Source: SFDP01 sp051653625 (GTDB taxonomy: Bacteria > Bacillota > Clostridia > Lachnospirales > Lachnospiraceae). From it: a stretch of 34,889 bases of DNA. The stretch spans positions 1 to 34,889 of the forward strand of contig JBOFWM010000118.1 of assembly GCA_051653625.1 (NCBI GenBank), read 5' to 3'. Positions 31,554 through 34,889 of the stretch are shown here, piece after piece (within the stretch, counting starts at the first letter, position 1; every line of letters starts with the position of its first letter). The notes under the pieces were generated by a model. That model had not been told where the DNA came from. It did no database searches and was given only the letters and a program-made list of their open reading frames with translations. Both the position numbers and the translations under genes were made by a program.

Positions 31554-32417
31554 ATGTGGATTGCAAATGAATGGAATGATTATGAAGTCATCGATACTTC
31601 AAATGGAGAAAAACTTGAACGTTGGGGAGATTACATTTTAGTACGTCCAGATCCTCAAGTAATTTGGAACACTTCTAAAAAACATAAAGCTTGGAAACAA
31701 AAAAATGGACACTATCATAGAAGTAAAGCTGGTGGTGGCGAATGGGAATTTATCAATTTACCAAAAGAATGGCAAATTAACTATAAATCTCTTACCTTTA
31801 ATTTAAAACCCTTTAGTTTTAAACACACTGGTTTATTTCCGGAACAAGCAACAAACTGGGATTGGTTTTCTAATTTAATTCAAAAAGAAAAACGTCAACT
31901 CAAAGTATTGAATCTTTTTGCTTATACAGGGGGGGCAACATTGGCTGCTGCAAGTGCAGGTGCAAATGTCACTCATGTGGACGCATCCAAAGGAATGGTA
32001 AATTGGGCAAAAGAAAATGCTGTCTCATCTGGACTATCAGACAAGCCAATTCGTTGGTTAGTAGATGATTGTGTGAAATTTGTAGAACGTGAAATTAGAC
32101 GTGGAAATACGTATGACGGAATTATCATGGATCCGCCATCTTATGGACGTGGTCCAAAAGGTGAAATTTGGAAAATCGAAGAGAGTATTTATCCATTCAT
32201 TGAACTAACTTCTCAACTTTTATCTAAAGATTCTGTATTCTTTCTTATTAACTCTTATACAACAGGGCTACAACCTGCTGTATTAAATTATATGATTCAT
32301 ACAAGTATTGTCTCAAAATTTGGTGGCCATGTTGAAGCATCTGAAATTGGTCTTCCTGTAACAGATAACGGACTAGTTCTACCTTGTGGTGCAAGTGGTA
32401 GATGGGTTAAATCATAG
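31554..32417 (+). CDS. Class I SAM-dependent methyltransferase, RlmI-like catalytic domain
   Basis: This 287-residue protein is the only plus-strand gene. The SAM-binding loop is LNLFAYTGGATLAAAS (119-134) followed by the acidic strand end HVDAS, and the catalytic motif is MDPPSYGRGPKGE (192-204). Both are as in the COG1092 rRNA methyltransferases (RlmI/RlmK type), but the N-terminal PUA domain of RlmI is missing; instead residues 1-100 form a Trp-rich beta region. The target nucleotide is unknown; 23S rRNA is the best guess. GGAGA lies 6-7 bases before the ATG. Its last 11 bases overlap the end of the convergent AEC transporter gene. Confidence 0.85.
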   Translation: MWIANEWNDYEVIDTSNGEKLERWGDYILVRPDPQVIWNTSKKHKAWKQKNGHYHRSKAGGGEWEFINLPKEWQINYKSLTFNLKPFSFKHTGLFPEQATNWDWFSNLIQKEKRQLKVLNLFAYTGGATLAAASAGANVTHVDASKGMVNWAKENAVSSGLSDKPIRWLVDDCVKFVEREIRRGNTYDGIIMDPPSYGRGPKGEIWKIEESIYPFIELTSQLLSKDSVFFLINSYTTGLQPAVLNYMIHTSIVSKFGGHVEASEIGLPVTDNGLVLPCGASGRWVKS

Positions 32418-33345
32418 AAAACTGCTTTAATAAAATAATCCAAATGGAAATAGTTAGAACCGATAGGAGCGAATCAAATACTACAATTTGACCTGCTAAT
32501 TCATAATTTGCATTTGAATTTTGTGCCATTGTAAAAGAGGATACAGCCGTAGGGCTTGCAAACATCGCCATTAGAGCAGCAAGTTCTACCCCTCTAAAAC
32601 CAGCGAAAATGGATAACAAAATACATATTCCTGGTACTATGATTAATTTTCCAAGCACACTAACACATAGTTGTGCCTTGTATTTACCAAGACTTTGAAA
32701 TTGGAAGCTTCCACCAAGTGTAATTAATGCTAAGGGCGTAGCAACTTTTCCAAGATCAGAAATAGTCTGTTCCATTACAGGTGGCAATGAAATATGAAAT
32801 ACTTTAAAACAAACGGCAATAATAGAAGCTATAATCAATGGGTTATGTGCAATTTCTAAAAGCGTTTGTTTTTTTGTTTGCTTTTGTTTTGAAAAAAATG
32901 ATAGGGCAACTACAGATAGTAAATTAAACAGAGGAATTATAAATGCAATTAATATGGCAGTAACTCCAGTATTTCCTTCTCCATAAAGACCTTGCGCTAT
33001 AGGCACTCCAAATAAAATGTAATTACTACGAAAGATCCCTTGTATCATTACCCCTCGATTCATATTTTTTGGTTCTATTTTTGGTACTATGAAATATAAC
33101 ACCATAAAAGATAGGAGTACTATCGCAACTGCAAATAAAACAAGCTTTATAGAAAATAATTCAAAAAAATCACTTTGATAGATATTAATAAATAATACCA
33201 TTGGTAAAAAAACTTTAAAACAAAGTGAATTAAGTTGTCTTAAAAATTCTTTGTTCAATACCTTAACTTTTTTCAATCCATACCCTAGTGTCATCATGCA
33301 AAACAATGGAAATACAACATTCACTGCGAGTGCTATATTATTCAT
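32407..33345 (-). CDS. AEC (auxin efflux carrier) family transporter
   Basis: This 312-residue membrane protein has about ten hydrophobic segments in two halves separated by a short basic stretch (SKQKQTKKQ, near 152-160), the usual AEC/PIN-like plan. Typical features are PLFCMMTLGYGLKK near the N terminus, the FRSNYILFGVPIAQ segment and TPLALITLGGSF. Bacterial members are thought to move organic acids such as malate or malonate, or other anions; no substrate can be assigned. The ATG overlaps the end of the VOC gene by 8 bases, with GGAGA inside that gene as ribosome site, so it is the last gene of a three-gene operon. Confidence 0.88.
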   Translation of the reverse strand: MNNIALAVNVVFPLFCMMTLGYGLKKVKVLNKEFLRQLNSLCFKVFLPMVLFINIYQSDFFELFSIKLVLFAVAIVLLSFMVLYFIVPKIEPKNMNRGVMIQGIFRSNYILFGVPIAQGLYGEGNTGVTAILIAFIIPLFNLLSVVALSFFSKQKQTKKQTLLEIAHNPLIIASIIAVCFKVFHISLPPVMEQTISDLGKVATPLALITLGGSFQFQSLGKYKAQLCVSVLGKLIIVPGICILLSIFAGFRGVELAALMAMFASPTAVSSFTMAQNSNANYELAGQIVVFDSLLSVLTISIWIILLKQFSMI

Positions 33346-33709
33346 AACTAGATATCTCCACTAAATTTCCATCAGGATCTCTTAAGTAAATTGATTTCAT
33401 ACTCCCATATACACCATGTCTTTCAACAATATCCATTTCCATCTCTAGGTTGTTCTCTTTTAAATGTTCTTTAAATGCTTCAATCGAACCTGTCACTTCA
33501 AAACAAAGATCACAGCTTCCTGTTTGTATATGTTTTGCATGCGGAGAGAGCTCTTTTCCTAAAATGTGAACATTTATTTTAAAGTCTCCCGCAAATAATT
33601 CATACCTTTCTCCATTACTACGTATTAAAAATCCAAGTTTTTGATAAAACCCAATTGTTGCATCTATATTTGATGATGTGATAACGATATGATCTATTTT
33701 TTTAATCAT
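33338..33709 (-). CDS. VOC superfamily (glyoxalase/dioxygenase-like) protein
   Basis: This 123-residue protein has one full vicinal-oxygen-chelate unit: the N-terminal KKIDHIVITSSNIDATIGFYQKLGF (in two strands and a helix) and the C-terminal SIYLRDPDGNLVEIS. His7 and Glu118 are at the metal-ligand positions, with Asp67 a possible third ligand. Members include glyoxalases, dioxygenases and antibiotic-resistance proteins; the reaction here is unknown. GGAG lies close to the ATG. It follows the PEBP gene by 19 bases and overlaps the AEC gene by 8 bases. Confidence 0.88.
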   Translation of the reverse strand: MIKKIDHIVITSSNIDATIGFYQKLGFLIRSNGERYELFAGDFKINVHILGKELSPHAKHIQTGSCDLCFEVTGSIEAFKEHLKENNLEMEMDIVERHGVYGSMKSIYLRDPDGNLVEISSYE

Positions 33710-33728
33710 GAGCTCCCTCTCCTTTTCT

Positions 33729-34232
33729 TTAGTTTCTATAAGTACCTTTTAATGTATATTGGTCTAAAATATGGCCGTCCATTTTTTTATACAATTCATT
33801 ATATAAGAATCCATTGTCTAAATCTAATGTAGTATCTAGTGCATAAACATGAATTTCATATAAATGTGGTGCATCAGGTGGTGCCATTCCTCCGTAAAAA
33901 GAAGATAATTCTTTGCTTTGATTTCCACCTTGCATGCTCATCCAACTATTTACGCCCTGTAAGAAGTCAGTTGTTGTTTGACTTTCATTTTCCATTATTT
34001 CTGTTTTTGTAATATTGGCTGCTGTCCAATGAATCCATGAAAATCCTCCACTTACTGGAAAAGCATCTTTATCTTCTAATACTACTGCATAAGACGCTGT
34101 CCCATTTGGTGCATGTTCAAATTTCAACGGTAATGAATATGTTGGCATGCCATTTTCATTGAATTGATCCCCATGCTTTCCATATTTATCCTCAATGATT
34201 CCTTTTATAATTCCTGTACTTGTTACTACCAT
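33729..34232 (-). CDS. YbhB/YbcL-type PEBP-family protein
   Basis: This 167-residue soluble protein belongs to the bacterial branch of the phosphatidylethanolamine-binding (Raf-kinase-inhibitor-like) family. Family features are SYAVVLEDKDAF and FSWIHWTAANI in the first half and YGGMAPPDAPHLYEIHVYALD (in two pieces) around 113-133, which form the anion-binding pocket. No signal peptide is present. The function of bacterial members is not settled. AGGAGG lies 7-8 bases before the ATG. It is the first gene of the PEBP-VOC-AEC operon, with a promoter in the gap after the HxlR-type gene. Confidence 0.88.
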   Translation of the reverse strand: MVVTSTGIIKGIIEDKYGKHGDQFNENGMPTYSLPLKFEHAPNGTASYAVVLEDKDAFPVSGGFSWIHWTAANITKTEIMENESQTTTDFLQGVNSWMSMQGGNQSKELSSFYGGMAPPDAPHLYEIHVYALDTTLDLDNGFLYNELYKKMDGHILDQYTLKGTYRN

Positions 34233-34267
34233 TTTTTGTTCCTCCTTTTTGTTTTTTATCTATTTAA

Positions 34268-34296
34268 AGTGTAAACAAAAGTTGAACTTCTGTAAA
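34268..34296 (-). promoter_or_regulatory. Promoter of the PEBP-VOC-AEC operon with internal palindrome
   Basis: On the minus strand TTTACA (34291-34296) and TACACT (34268-34273) are exactly 17 bases apart. The spacer contains the odd palindrome AAGTT-G-AACTT (34279-34289), placed where a repressor would block polymerase. The HxlR-type regulator encoded just upstream is the obvious candidate to bind it. Next to the -35 box lies a further hairpin, TACCCAC/GTGGGTA (34298-34317). Confidence 0.6.
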
Positions 34297-34318
34297 TTAC
34301 CCACTTTTTTGTGGGTAT

Positions 34319-34352
34319 GAAAAAAAGCTATTACTTATGTAATAACTCCTTT
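34319..34352 (-). terminator. Intrinsic terminator of the HxlR-type gene
   Basis: On the minus strand AGTTATTAC and GTAATAGCT pair (one G-U) around ATAA, followed by a T-run. The left arm is the end of the coding sequence and the stop codon is in the loop. It separates the regulator from the PEBP operon promoter. Confidence 0.82.
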
Positions 34353-34706
34353 TTCACGCAATACTTCTTCCATACCATTTTCTATCATAAAATCTATTCC
34401 TAGTTTTTGCATAATAGTCAATGCCTCTAATATTTGATTGCCTCTATATTCTGTCAAAAAATATTCTACTCTAAGTGGATACCCATCAAATACTTTCTTA
34501 TCAACAAGTCCATATTCCATTAATTCTTTCAAGTGTTCTAATAACATTTTTTGAGTAATTCCTTCTATATCCTTTTCTAATTGAGCGAGTGATGTGTTTC
34601 CTAATCTTAATCTCCAAAGAATAATAGGTTTCCACTTTCCTTTAATCATATCATGGGTAAGCTCTAATGGACATGTGTATTTTTCTCTAAGTTTGATAGT
34701 TATCAC
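34335..34706 (-). CDS. HxlR-family winged-helix regulator, start codon uncertain
   Basis: This protein (123 residues from GTG) is an HxlR/DUF24 winged-helix dimer of the kind that senses redox or electrophile stress or aldehydes. The hallmark CPLELTHDMIKGKWKPIILW is at 12-31, with the conserved N-terminal Cys12 that is a redox sensor in some relatives. The recognition part continues through LEKDIEGITQKMLLEHLKEL. The only standard start in frame is GTG at 34704-34706, which is itself part of AGGAGGTGA. An AUC codon at 34695-34697 lies 8 bases after AGGAGG and would give a protein beginning at KLREKYTCP. It likely controls itself or the PEBP-VOC-AEC operon next to it. Confidence 0.88.
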   Translation of the reverse strand: MITIKLREKYTCPLELTHDMIKGKWKPIILWRLRLGNTSLAQLEKDIEGITQKMLLEHLKELMEYGLVDKKVFDGYPLRVEYFLTEYRGNQILEALTIMQKLGIDFMIENGMEEVLREKGVIT

Positions 34707-34888
34707 CTCCTAATTGAGTTTGTGCTTCTAGAACACTTCTGTAAAATTTTTATTTGCTTATAAATATTATTAAAATGTAACAATATTCGTATTAGCCATA
34801 TATTATTCATTTTTGCTAAACTCACTACTTTAATATTCTCCTGAAACATAACACTTTTTTGATATCTTCTGCTCAAACATATTTTATC
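34703..34888 (-). CDS. Possible 3' end of an off-window reading frame
   Basis: One minus-strand frame stays open from the right edge to a TGA at 34703-34705, about 61 codons, ending in KCSRSTNSIRR. Its stop overlaps the GTG of the HxlR-type gene as GTGA. An internal ATG at about 34850 is possible. The composition is basic and hydrophobic and matches no family I recognise. Open frames of this length do arise by chance in AT-rich DNA, and a stretch of more than 180 bases here otherwise holds only the regulator's upstream region. Confidence 0.2.
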   Translation of the reverse strand, partial: DKICLSRRYQKSVMFQENIKVVSLAKMNNIWLIRILLHFNNIYKQIKILQKCSRSTNSIRR

Positions 34889-34889
34889 A

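Noticed and set aside
34298..34317. TACCCAC/GTGGGTA hairpin as the terminator of the HxlR gene
   Set aside because: It is not followed by a T-run on the minus strand; the stem at 34319-34352 directly at the stop codon is a better terminator.

Overview
The window is AT-rich and comes from a low-GC Gram-positive bacterium, most likely a clostridium of the Lachnospiraceae type. The evidence is strong AGGAGG-type Shine-Dalgarno sites, lipobox signal peptides, the complete S10-spc-alpha ribosomal cluster in clostridial order, a small KOW-domain gene between map and infA, an L17 with a long internal insert, and a Cys4-zinc adenylate kinase. The assignment rests on gene content and order only. Every gene but one lies on the minus strand, so transcription runs from high to low coordinates.

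Region 1 (1-7882) is a sugar-uptake and catabolism locus. In transcription order it holds a ROK repressor, a D-lyxose-type ketol-isomerase, a PfkB kinase, a class II aldolase, a sugar-binding lipoprotein, a two-domain sugar ABC ATPase, an RbsC-type permease, and the start of a second sugar-binding lipoprotein that runs off the left edge. A clear promoter abuts a 9-bp-arm palindrome in front of the isomerase gene. Terminator hairpins follow the aldolase, the binding protein and the permease, which divides the locus into separately tuned segments. The enzymes suggest aldose to ketose to ketose phosphate to triose phosphate plus an aldehyde. The actual sugar cannot be read from the sequence.

Region 2 (7919-12333) holds truA and the shared ECF transporter module (ecfA1-ecfA2-ecfT), preceded by a LacI-family regulator. 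The ECF module carries its own promoter candidate. It is cut off from the ribosomal operon by a UUCG-loop terminator and the regulator gene, and rplM-rpsI, which often follow truA in Firmicutes, are not here.

Region 3 (12438-29172) is the ribosomal-protein supercluster: rpsJ through rplO, secY, adk, map, a KOW protein, infA, rpmJ, rpsM, rpsK, rpsD, rpoA and rplQ. It has a strong promoter and a long folded leader before rpsJ, and a second promoter between infA and rpmJ. Five consecutive hairpins lie between rpmJ and rpsM. rpmJ (37 codons) is a real gene at 15917-16030.

Region 4 (29202-34889) is accessory: a PutP sodium/proline symporter with its own promoter and a palindrome over the -35 box, a 2H phosphoesterase, the only plus-strand gene (an RlmI-like methyltransferase), and a small operon of a PEBP-family protein, a VOC-family protein and an AEC transporter. 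An HxlR-family regulator lies upstream of that operon; its start codon is uncertain and may be AUC. No tRNA, rRNA, CRISPR array, insertion sequence or phage gene was seen.
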